Assembly (NCBI RefSeq): GCF_000317535.1
Contig: NC_019757.1
Coordinates: 4,987,501 to 5,051,500 of the forward strand
Origin: Cylindrospermum stagnale PCC 7417
GTDB taxonomy: Bacteria > Cyanobacteriota > Cyanobacteriia > Cyanobacteriales > Nostocaceae
Direction of reading: 5' to 3'
DNA length: 64,000 bases
Shown here: piece by piece, positions 28,971-36,868 of the stretch
How positions within the stretch are numbered: the first letter of the stretch is position 1
Layout of the letters: each line of letters begins with the position of its first letter
Notes under the pieces: generated by a model
What the model was told of the DNA's origin: nothing
What the model saw: the letters and a program-made list of their open reading frames with translations, nothing else
The model's database searches: none
Position numbers and translations under genes: made by a program

Positions 28971-29083
28971 ATTGTAAGGTTAGTTGCAACGACGACGGAA
29001 CTACCTCCTAAGGTAACCGTTAAAATAACAATAATTACGCCAGCAAAGCCCATAACAGCAAGTTTGTTTACGATTATGTCCAT
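28967..29083 (-). CDS. 38-aa hydrophobic micropeptide, translationally coupled to the NRPS
   Basis: A small ORF starting ATGGACATAATCGTA (29083) and ending in TGA that overlaps the NRPS ATG as ATGA (28970-28967). A GAGG (29096-29093) lies at Shine-Dalgarno distance. The peptide begins MDIIVNKLAVMGFAGVIIV and continues as one hydrophobic helix (about 6-24) with a GGSS break, then a second hydrophobic stretch to the end. It is the first gene of the NRPS-PKS operon. I do not recognise it. The overlap, ribosome-binding site and membrane-peptide composition together argue that it is real. It could anchor the synthetase or act in export, or the ORF may mainly drive NRPS translation. Confidence 0.65.
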   Translation of the reverse strand: MDIIVNKLAVMGFAGVIIVILTVTLGGSSVVVATNLTI

Positions 29084-29251
29084 TTTTAGCAACCTCATTT
29101 CCTTATATTGCTAGTTAAATATAATTAATGGCAAGAACATCTATTTAGCCTAATTAAAATTAAAACTATAATTTTTGTCTATTTTTTTTACATTTAATTT
29201 AATAAACAGATAATCTCATGTTTATCAATAAAATGCAATAGCAGTTAAATA
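29084..29251. promoter_or_regulatory. AT-rich promoter region of the NRPS-PKS operon
   Basis: About 170 bp of very AT-rich DNA between the micropeptide start and the end of a deleted transposon. It must contain the 5' region of the operon unless transcription enters from the transposon. No promoter boxes could be assigned with certainty. Confidence 0.35.
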
Positions 29252-29908
29252 GTATCCGCTCAATAGTTCGGGGGAGGGAGTTATTCGGGCATCCATGACC
29301 AACTCAAGGGATTGAGAGCAGATTTTTCGCGAATAATAGTCCCCAAAAATGGAATATTCCCAACCTGAGAAATGCGGTCACGCACATATTCAAAAAAGCT
29401 GATTCCCAACTTACGAGTAGTGGCAACAAGAGACATAAAAGTATCCCTTGCCTGAGTACCCTCAAGAGTCTGAGTTGCATAACTTATATTACGCCGTTGT
29501 ACCATCGTCCGAGCAGCTAACTCCGCTGGATTATTGTGCAAAGGTAATTCAGGATGCTCTAAAACATAGAGCAATTCCGAAATTTTCAGGCGCGTTAATC
29601 GTTTTCGCTCATCCAACTGTTCATAACCACTGTCTGTGGAAAAAAGGTTATTTTCGTCCCGCAGGTGTTGATTCTCTGATTCTAAGCCTTTTACTTTTAA
29701 TTGTAATTGCTCTATTAGGTTCAGTAATACCTCTACTGTCTGACGCATGGATTCGTCTGCAATCCCTTTTGGCTCGATGGTTTGCAGCAAATCGCATACT
29801 GATTTTTCATTTGAAATAAGCTTTTGCGTCATATTGCATATTTTATGACACTGTGTGTGCATCGCTTCACTTATTTTCTTCTGCAACCCCTACTTATTGA
29901 GCCGATAC
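29252..29908 (-). mobile_element. Internally deleted insertion element with imperfect terminal inverted repeats
   Basis: The left end GTATCCGCTCAATAG (29252-29266) and the right end TTATTGAGCCGATAC (29894-29908) are inverted repeats matching at 13 of 15 positions, extending to about 22 bp at 18 of 22. Between them lies only the 201-codon transposase remnant. The flanking 8 bp (GTTAAATA and CTTAAAAG) are similar but not identical, so no clean target duplication is left. At about 657 bp it is much shorter than a complete IS66-type element, suggesting a non-autonomous derivative. Confidence 0.65.
29281..29886 (-). pseudogene. IS66-like transposase, internal deletion
   Basis: The N-terminal about 90 residues are a coiled-coil-rich transposase start (LLNLIEQLQLKVKGLESENQ). 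From about residue 105 the frame continues straight into the typical transposase C-terminus (LPLHNNPAELAARTMVQRR, DTFMSLVATTRKLGISFFEY, NPLSWSWMPE). The catalytic middle with the DDE residues is missing. The frame is preserved across the junction, so a 201-residue fusion could still be made and could bind ends, but it cannot catalyse transposition. The family name rests on the C-terminal signature and is moderately certain. Confidence 0.75.
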
Positions 29909-29954
29909 CTTAAAAGCGCACCCAATAATCTGCTCCGTAATCCCATTCAACTCC

Positions 29955-30062
29955 AATCTGCGTCCATCAGCGTTCATCAGCGTTCTCCCAATAAAAAAAA
30001 TCAGCAAATGTACGCAAGCAAACGCAAAATTATCCGCGTTTATCTGCGTACATCTGCGGTTA
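29955..30062. repeat. Dispersed 'ATCTGCGT'-type repeat
   Basis: Repeated words CTGCGTCCATCAGCGTTCAT and CGTTTATCTGCGTACATCTG lie between the deleted transposon and the phosphoketolase gene. This resembles a dispersed repeat common in filamentous cyanobacteria. No ORF of note is present. Confidence 0.4.
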
Positions 30063-30069
30063 AAAATCC

Positions 30070-32283
30070 TTAATGCACCAACTCAATAGCCCGCTTAGTC
30101 AACGCATCAGCCGTCAAACCATTGAAGGCCATGAGTTCCCCAGCACTGGCGGTAGTTTCACCGCGTTTCCAAGCGAAGGTATCGCGCTTGCTATTACTGC
30201 GTAACATGATTGGTTCTAACATCGCCGCAGCACCACCTGTAACACCAATTAAGGCATCTCCACCAAACAATTGCTCAAAATCGGCATCACTCAAGAAACC
30301 GCCGTCTGGTTCAGAACAAGTTTCCCATGCGGTATCATCAGGACGATACAACCGGCGAGGATTGATGATCGAAACAATCTTCACACCAATACCTTCAGCT
30401 TCTAAGAAAGAAGCAGCTTCAAATGCGGGAATCAGTGTTAAATCACCAATTACCGCCAACACAACCTTCTTCTTACCAGCGACTTCATGCAATAGCACTG
30501 CACCATCACGCAAGCCTTTATGAGTTTGGGCAAAAGTTGTGCGAATTGGCAGAGGTGACTTACTTGCAGTAATCACAATTCCCTTATTCTTAGTTTTCAA
30601 TGCCCAGTCATAACAGACTTGAATACTGTTAGCATCAGGAGGGAATAATGGGAAGACATTTCCATTTCGCATCAACGCTGCAAAATAAGCTTCAATTTCT
30701 GGTCTTTGGTGAGTCCAACCGTTACGCCCTTGCTCTAATGCCCCTGCTGTATATAATGTAATAGTTGAGGGAGTTGGACGGCGCAATTCTGCCATTGATT
30801 GGGTGACTGTTTGCCAAATTGGTAAACCGTTGATGGCAAAAGATTCATAAGAACACCATAATGTTCTCGCACCCATTAAGGATAAACCAGCAGCTAAACC
30901 TGCACAAGCATCTTCGCTTAAAGGTTCATAAACTTGTCCCCCTGGTGCTTGGTTATATAAGTCGTCGATTGTCGGGTGGATAATCTTTAATGCTTGGTTA
31001 ATGTTGGCAATTCCTGATGCTTCGTTACCGTCGGCGTTGGTGACGAGGAAATTTTCATCTTTCTTACCAACTATTCCCACTAATCTTCCCATTGCTGTTG
31101 TGGAAACATGGGGTATAGGCCCAACGGGATATTCTTCTAATGGCAATTCCCCTAATTCTGGTAATGGGAATTCAAATTCTGTTACTACTGTTTTTGCTGC
31201 TGGTCCACCGCCGGCACGTTCGGCATTTGTTCGCACTATTTGCCAAGCTTCTGCTGATAAAGCACGGGTTTGCAAAGCACTGACGATATGGGGAGCATCG
31301 AGGGTATCTTTAGGGTAAAGGTTGTGAGATTTTGCACCTTTAGCGTGGACGCCTGCACCTTTGAGTTGTTTAATAATAAATACGGTAAGTTGGCCGCTGA
31401 GTGCCGATCGCGCAGCTTTATCTACACCGACAAGTATTGCTTTGGTAAATTCTAGGCGTTTCTCGAAGGAAAAGACGGTACTATCAACGTAATCTCCTGG
31501 TTGATCTTGATCGTCAAATTCTTTGGCATCCACTAAGATAACTTCGTCAAAACCGTTACCTTTCCAGTAGGCTGTCATCTGTTCGTTGGTTTTCAGAGAT
31601 ACCATGCTGTGGTGTTCTTGGCTGTAACCGTTCCATACCAGCACTGGTAAAAAGTTGGTGACGCTGGGGTAAGCTGTATGGAAATGGGCGATCGCACTCA
31701 CGATATAAGGTTCACCCAATCCACCATCCCCAACGGTGAAGGGAAACAGCTTATCTTGATGCAGCAGTGCAGCAGACATGGCAAAGTGCTGTCCTTGTCC
31801 CAAAGGCCCCGCAGGTGCTAAGATGCCGGGGATATAACCGGAGAGATGCCCTAACAAACCGTGTTTTTCTCGGAAGCGATCGCGCAATTGTTGGACTGTC
31901 AGAATTCCCATATCCTCCAAAGAACAATCTAGGAACATCGCACTATAAAAACCGGGGGCGTGGTGTCCAACTTCCGTGATAATGTTTTTATATCCCAGCA
32001 TCACCAGAGAGGCATAAGCTTCTGCTTGGCTAGCGAAACCGCCAGGATGTCCAGAAGCCTTACTAGCAGTAACTTGTAGCGTTAGGTAGCGCAGGGCATC
32101 GGCAGCGAGTACAGTTTGATAAACGGCTGCTGGATCTGTGGGGGATGCGATCGCCACTTTCCCCGACTCAATAGCAGGATTTGCACCATAAATTTTAAAA
32201 TCAGGTAATGCTTCCCCAAAATATTGAATTCCTTCGCAAAAATCGGGAAGTGCTGAAGACGCCTTAGCGCTGATTGCTGTCAT
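30070..32283 (-). CDS. Phosphoketolase-family (XFP-like) thiamine-diphosphate enzyme
   Basis: A 737-residue ThDP-dependent enzyme related to xylulose-5-P/fructose-6-P phosphoketolase. Shared blocks are KASGHPGGFASQAEA, GLLGHLSGYIPG, YSQEHHSMVSL, EQGRNGWTHQRPE, PPDANSIQVCYDWAL and DADFEQLFGG. The cofactor segment reads GDGGLGEPY rather than the GDGEAETGP of classical phosphoketolases, and the protein is 50-80 residues shorter. It therefore belongs to a divergent clade, some of whose members are annotated as xylulose-5-phosphate 3-epimerase. The substrate is uncertain. It stands alone with about 190 bp upstream to a divergent P450 gene. Confidence 0.75.
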   Translation of the reverse strand: MTAISAKASSALPDFCEGIQYFGEALPDFKIYGANPAIESGKVAIASPTDPAAVYQTVLAADALRYLTLQVTASKASGHPGGFASQAEAYASLVMLGYKNIITEVGHHAPGFYSAMFLDCSLEDMGILTVQQLRDRFREKHGLLGHLSGYIPGILAPAGPLGQGQHFAMSAALLHQDKLFPFTVGDGGLGEPYIVSAIAHFHTAYPSVTNFLPVLVWNGYSQEHHSMVSLKTNEQMTAYWKGNGFDEVILVDAKEFDDQDQPGDYVDSTVFSFEKRLEFTKAILVGVDKAARSALSGQLTVFIIKQLKGAGVHAKGAKSHNLYPKDTLDAPHIVSALQTRALSAEAWQIVRTNAERAGGGPAAKTVVTEFEFPLPELGELPLEEYPVGPIPHVSTTAMGRLVGIVGKKDENFLVTNADGNEASGIANINQALKIIHPTIDDLYNQAPGGQVYEPLSEDACAGLAAGLSLMGARTLWCSYESFAINGLPIWQTVTQSMAELRRPTPSTITLYTAGALEQGRNGWTHQRPEIEAYFAALMRNGNVFPLFPPDANSIQVCYDWALKTKNKGIVITASKSPLPIRTTFAQTHKGLRDGAVLLHEVAGKKKVVLAVIGDLTLIPAFEAASFLEAEGIGVKIVSIINPRRLYRPDDTAWETCSEPDGGFLSDADFEQLFGGDALIGVTGGAAAMLEPIMLRSNSKRDTFAWKRGETTASAGELMAFNGLTADALTKRAIELVH

Positions 32284-32473
32284 GCTGAATACCTTATAAA
32301 ATGAGGGAAAACTGTAGATGCTCGATTAACTTAACAAAAATTTTACATCTTTCAGGTTGTAACAGTTTATTGCTTTTTTACAACATCAGGATAAGCAGTT
32401 TAAATCTGAACTCAAAAATTTATGATGACAGTTAGTTTGACTGATAATAAAAGCAAAACAGCAACCAGAACTT

Positions 32474-33811
32474 ATGAAACTTCCCCCAGGGCCACAGACT
32501 CCAGCTTTGTTACAGCAGTTACAGTGGATTTTTAAATCTGTAGAATTTCTGGATGAATGTGGTAAACACTATGGTGATGTCTTCACTGTACAGGTGTTCG
32601 ACTCCAAAAAAATCGTGTTTTTTAGTAATCCCCAGGCAATTCAGGCAATTTATACAGACGCCGCTAAACAGTTTGAGTCTGGTAGAGAAAACGGAATTTT
32701 TAGTCCAGTAGTGGGGGATAGCTCTGTAATTTTACTAGATGGCGATCGCCACCAACGTCAGCGGCAAATCCTCTTACCGCCATTTCACGGCGAACGTATG
32801 CGTAACTATGGAAAGCTAATTTTTGATATTAGCCAGGAAGTAACTAATGAATGGGTTATCGGTAAACCCTTCTCCATTCGTCCATACATGCAAGAAATTA
32901 CCCTCGAAGTTATTTTGCGAGCTGTATTTGGCATTCAGAAAGGAGAGCGTTTTCAACAACTCAAAAGCCTTTTAAAAAAGTTACTGCTGTCCATATCTTC
33001 GCCGTCATACTCTGTGATATTTTTCCTACCAGCACTGCAACGTGATTTAGGTGCTTGGAGTCCCTGGGGGAACTTTTTACGTCAGCGCCAGCAAATTGAT
33101 CGCTTAATTTATGCAGAGATTTCCGAACGGCGGCAGCAATTTGACAAATCAGGAACAGATATCCTGAGCTTGTTGATGGCAGCGCGTGATGTTGATGGCG
33201 AACCTCTCACAGATATAGAATTACGGGACGAATTAATTACACTCCTGCTAGCAGGTGCAGAAAACACAGTTTCAGCACTGGAATGGGCGTTTTATTGGAT
33301 TCATCAGCAGCCACAAGTCTATCAATCCCTAATGGAAGAGTTGAATCAAGCAGATGATTCAGAACCAAGTGAATTAGCCAAACTCCCATATCTGACAGCT
33401 ATTTGTCAGGAGACTTTAAGAATTTATCCAATTGCCTTAGTTTCCTTACCTCGAATTGTGACCTTGCCAATAGATTTGATGGGCTATCAATTGGAGGCTG
33501 GCACCTTACTATATGCCTGTATTTATTTAGTTCATCGTCGTGAAGATATCTATCCAGAACACCAAAAATTTATTCCAGAACGATTTTTACAACGTAAATT
33601 TTTACCTTATGAATATATGCCTTTTGGGGGGGGCAATCGTGGTTGCATTGGCTCCGCTTTCGTATTATTTGAAATGAAGATAGTGCTGGCAAGTATTTTA
33701 TCACGCTGGCAACTTTCACTTACTAATCATCTTCCACAGCGTCCCATACGTCGTGGTATCACCACAGCAACCGCCAGTGATGTGAAAATGATCGCTACGT
33801 CCAAATTTTAA
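32474..33811 (+). CDS. Cytochrome P450, CYP110-like, non-canonical I-helix
   Basis: Soluble bacterial P450 monooxygenase of 445 aa. Heme-binding FGGGNRGCIG contains the ligand C391, and the ExxR pair is E313/R316 (CQETLRIYP). The N-terminus KLPPGPQTPALLQQLQWIF is typical of CYP110 proteins, which are thought to hydroxylate fatty acids or terpenoids. The I-helix oxygen-activation motif reads AGAENT (260-265) where the sister gene at 41802 has AGHETT. The conserved acid is kept but the following threonine is displaced by asparagine. Divergent from the phosphoketolase gene. DUF2993 follows 100 bp downstream. Confidence 0.88.
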   Translation: MKLPPGPQTPALLQQLQWIFKSVEFLDECGKHYGDVFTVQVFDSKKIVFFSNPQAIQAIYTDAAKQFESGRENGIFSPVVGDSSVILLDGDRHQRQRQILLPPFHGERMRNYGKLIFDISQEVTNEWVIGKPFSIRPYMQEITLEVILRAVFGIQKGERFQQLKSLLKKLLLSISSPSYSVIFFLPALQRDLGAWSPWGNFLRQRQQIDRLIYAEISERRQQFDKSGTDILSLLMAARDVDGEPLTDIELRDELITLLLAGAENTVSALEWAFYWIHQQPQVYQSLMEELNQADDSEPSELAKLPYLTAICQETLRIYPIALVSLPRIVTLPIDLMGYQLEAGTLLYACIYLVHRREDIYPEHQKFIPERFLQRKFLPYEYMPFGGGNRGCIGSAFVLFEMKIVLASILSRWQLSLTNHLPQRPIRRGITTATASDVKMIATSKF

Positions 33812-33911
33812 TATTTATTCTACCCAAATGCTTATATCCTAATGCAGATACTTTCTCCATCTTCAAGGTTTATATTAACCAATGATAGGATGCTAGGAGA
33901 ACCGTAAATTC

Positions 33912-34655
33912 ATGCCCAATCAGCAAAAATTAGAGGAGCAATTAATCTCACAGGTAGCCGAAAAGACGGTATCCAACGAACTAGACGAAATAGAACACAT
34001 AGATATAAATGTCCAAACCGATATCGGGAAGATGGTTCAGGGACAGGTTGATGGAGTTTCCCTAGCAGGAAAGGGATTAGTAATTCAAGAACACAACCTT
34101 AGAGTACAGGAAATAAAACTGCAAACAAACAGCATTGCTATCAATCCTCTAAGCGCTCTTTTTGGTCAAATTAAACTCACTGAACCAGTAAATGCCGTTG
34201 CTCAAATCGTCCTCACAGAAGCAGATATAAACCACGCCTTAACCTCAGAGCTTAGTTTCAGCTTAGTCAAAAGCTTAGAATTAAATGTAGATAGTGAAAT
34301 TGTGAGTTTTGAACCACAACAAACCCAGGTAATTTTGGCTGGTGAGGGCAAAATAGAAGTTAGGGGAAAGGTGCTGATTAAAGAAAAACAAAATACTCGC
34401 CCTTTAGGTTATCAAGCGATAATATATCCCCAGACTCAATCCCAACCACCAATGCTAAAAAGTTTTCAATGCACCGAAGGAGAAGGGGTTTCAGTAGAAT
34501 TAATTCTAGCTGCTGTGCAGAAAGTCAAAGAGCTACTAAACTTACCATATTTTGAGTGGGATGACATAGCATTTAAAATCAAAGAGATGGAAGTACAAAA
34601 GGGTATTTTAAAAGTTATAGTAGATGCTAACGTCAGGCAAATACCCTCAATGTGA
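33912..34655 (+). CDS. DUF2993 (LmeA-like) protein
   Basis: A 247-residue protein of the DUF2993 family, recognisable from QLISQVAEKTVSNELDEIEHIDINVQTDIGKMVQGQVDGVSL and NPLSALFGQIKLTEPVNAVAQIVLTEADINHAL. Related LmeA proteins in actinobacteria bind phospholipids. No signal peptide is seen here, so it may be peripheral to the membrane. The ATG at 33912 is preceded by AGGAGA (33896-33901) at a slightly long spacing. Its role in cyanobacteria is unknown. Confidence 0.78.
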   Translation: MPNQQKLEEQLISQVAEKTVSNELDEIEHIDINVQTDIGKMVQGQVDGVSLAGKGLVIQEHNLRVQEIKLQTNSIAINPLSALFGQIKLTEPVNAVAQIVLTEADINHALTSELSFSLVKSLELNVDSEIVSFEPQQTQVILAGEGKIEVRGKVLIKEKQNTRPLGYQAIIYPQTQSQPPMLKSFQCTEGEGVSVELILAAVQKVKELLNLPYFEWDDIAFKIKEMEVQKGILKVIVDANVRQIPSM

Positions 34656-34995
34656 GTTTTGCTTTGTGGGGAGTACCTTAAATATTAATTACTGTTTATC
34701 TTCTCCCTTAACTTCCTATCCTGTGGCTTCTGCTCTTTGGTACGCAGTTCGTTAAATAGGTATTCTGAGAATGTCCAAGCAGTATAATCTAACTTTAGCA
34801 GCCCTAAATCATCCATTTATCATCAAAAAAGAGCGCAAAAGCTGGGTATGTAAGGTGAAAATTACCGAAAACCTATATTGGGTAATATCCCCAAATAAAT
34901 TTAGGAAAACGCTAATTTTTATACCTAACGAATGACATTAAATTTTCCACAGCTTTCTAATATCATCAAATAAATCTAAGTCTACAATTACAACT
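34656..34995. other. Intergenic region upstream of crtO
   Basis: About 340 bp, AT-rich, with no ORF or strong repeat that I can support. It probably contains the crtO promoter. Confidence 0.35.
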
Positions 34996-36690
34996 ATGCA
35001 AGAGTATGATGTGGTCATTATCGGCGCAGGACATAACGGGCTAGTATGTGCTGCTTATTTACTGAAAGCTGGCTATAGCGTCTTGCTACTAGAAAAGCGT
35101 TCTGTCCCCGGTGGTGCAGCGACAACAGAAGAATGTATCCCAAAAGAAGCACCAGGATTTAAATTTAACCTCTGTGCCATTGACCATGAATTTATTCACT
35201 TGGGGCCAGTCGTCGAAGAATTAGAACTGACAAAATACGGCTTAGAATATCTAGAATGTGATCCAGTTGTTTTTTGTCCCCATCCTGATGGCAAGTATTT
35301 TTTGGCGCATAAGTCCTTAGAAAAAACTTGTGCTGAAATTGCCCGTTACAGTGAGCGAGACGCTCAAAAATATGCCGAATTTACAGACTACTGGCAACGG
35401 GCACTGGGGGCAATGATTCCCATGTTTAATGCACCGCCAAAGTCAATTATAGATATTTTTGGTAACTACGATGTCAAAAAACTGAAAGATTTATTTTCAG
35501 TCATTGGTTCCCCATCAAAAACGCTGGACTTTATTCGCAACATGATGACCAGCTCCGAAGATTTACTTAACGAGTGGTTTGATTCGGAATTTCTCAAAGC
35601 ACCATTAGCAAGATTATCCTCAGAACTTGGTGCGCCACCTTCACAAAAAACCATTGCCATTGGTGCAATTATGATGGCAATGCGTCATAACCCTGGTATG
35701 GCTAGACCTCGTGGTGGTACAGGTGCATTAGTGCAAGCATTAGTGAAGTTAGTCACAAGTAAAGGTGGCGTTATCCTCACAGACCAGCACGTGGATAAAA
35801 TCTTAATTGATGATGGAAAAGCCGTGGGTGTAAGAGTTGCTGGTAATACAGAATATCGTGCTAAATACGGCGTGATTTCTAATATTGATGCCCAGCGGTT
35901 ATTTTTACAAATGACCGAAAAAAGCGACATTGACGCAGTAGATCCTGATTTATGGGAAAGATTAGAACGCCGCATCGTCAATAATAATGAAACTATTCTC
36001 AAGATAGATTTAGCTTTAGACGAACCGCTGCGCTTTCCCTTCCACGCGCACAAAGACGAATATCTTATTGGCTCGATCTTAATTGCAGATTCGGTGGCTC
36101 ATGTAGAACAAGCTCATAGTAAATGTACTTTGGGAGAGATTCCCGATGCTGACCCATCGATGTATGTAGTCATGCCTAGTGCCCTTGACCCCACATTAGC
36201 ACCACCAGGCAAACATACCCTATGGATTGAGTTTTTTGCCCCTTATCAAATCGCCGGTGCAGAAGGCACAGGTTTAAAAGGTACGGGTTGGACAGATGAA
36301 TTGAAAAACAAAGTAGCAGACCGGGTAATTGATAAGTTGGCGACCTATTCACCAAATGTGAAAAAAGCAACTATCGCCCGTCGTGTAGAAAGTCCGGCAG
36401 AATTGGGCGAAAGATTAGGCGCACGTAAAGGGAATTATTACCATATTGATATGACCCTAGATCAAATGATTTTCTTCCGTCCCCTGCCAGAATTAGCGAA
36501 CTACAAAACCCCCATTGAAAATTTATTTTTAACTGGTGCGGGAACTCATCCGGGTGGTTCGATTTCCGGAATGCCAGGTCGCAATTGTGCTAGGGTATTC
36601 TTGCAATCAAAGCATCCCATCACCCAAGGTTTAAGGGATGCAAGGGATTCAATTAAATCAACTGTCGGGTCTGTGTTTGGTATTAGTTAG
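34996..36690 (+). CDS. crtO: Beta-carotene ketolase, CrtO type
   Basis: FAD-dependent oxidoreductase of the phytoene-desaturase superfamily, predicted to add 4-keto groups to beta-carotene (echinenone/canthaxanthin synthesis). The dinucleotide fold is at the N-terminus (VVIIGAGHNGLVCAAYLLKA, then LLLEKRSVPGGAATTEE). The C-terminal FAD-family block is NLFLTGAGTHPGGSISGMPG. The length of 564 aa and the N-terminus match cyanobacterial CrtO proteins. It is membrane-associated. The assignment to CrtO, rather than another carotenoid oxidoreductase, is from recalled similarity. Confidence 0.87.
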   Translation: MQEYDVVIIGAGHNGLVCAAYLLKAGYSVLLLEKRSVPGGAATTEECIPKEAPGFKFNLCAIDHEFIHLGPVVEELELTKYGLEYLECDPVVFCPHPDGKYFLAHKSLEKTCAEIARYSERDAQKYAEFTDYWQRALGAMIPMFNAPPKSIIDIFGNYDVKKLKDLFSVIGSPSKTLDFIRNMMTSSEDLLNEWFDSEFLKAPLARLSSELGAPPSQKTIAIGAIMMAMRHNPGMARPRGGTGALVQALVKLVTSKGGVILTDQHVDKILIDDGKAVGVRVAGNTEYRAKYGVISNIDAQRLFLQMTEKSDIDAVDPDLWERLERRIVNNNETILKIDLALDEPLRFPFHAHKDEYLIGSILIADSVAHVEQAHSKCTLGEIPDADPSMYVVMPSALDPTLAPPGKHTLWIEFFAPYQIAGAEGTGLKGTGWTDELKNKVADRVIDKLATYSPNVKKATIARRVESPAELGERLGARKGNYYHIDMTLDQMIFFRPLPELANYKTPIENLFLTGAGTHPGGSISGMPGRNCARVFLQSKHPITQGLRDARDSIKSTVGSVFGIS

Positions 36691-36720
36691 GTATTTCTGT
36701 TTGGGTAAGTACTTTATAAG

Positions 36721-36765
36721 GTGTGCTTTGCCTAGCCTTGTTACATAGTGCTGGGCAAAGTACAC
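36721..36765 (+). terminator. Stem-loop after crtO
   Basis: GTGTGCTTTGCCTAGC (36721-36736) pairs with GCTGGGCAAAGTACAC (36750-36765) at 14 of 16 positions with a 13-nt loop, about 30 bp past the crtO stop. There is no immediate T-run, so it may be a dispersed repeat rather than an intrinsic terminator. Confidence 0.45.
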
Positions 36766-36868
36766 TATTTGTTACAAAAAAAGTTAAAAACTTTACTAGA
36801 TTTTTGTTTTAGATTATACTGCTATGACGTTTAATAACTAATTCAGTTTAAATTAAAAGGAAGCTAGA

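Noticed and set aside
28967-29083. MbtH-like protein of the NRPS operon
   Set aside because: It is 38 residues and hydrophobic, without the MbtH signature, so it is not MbtH.
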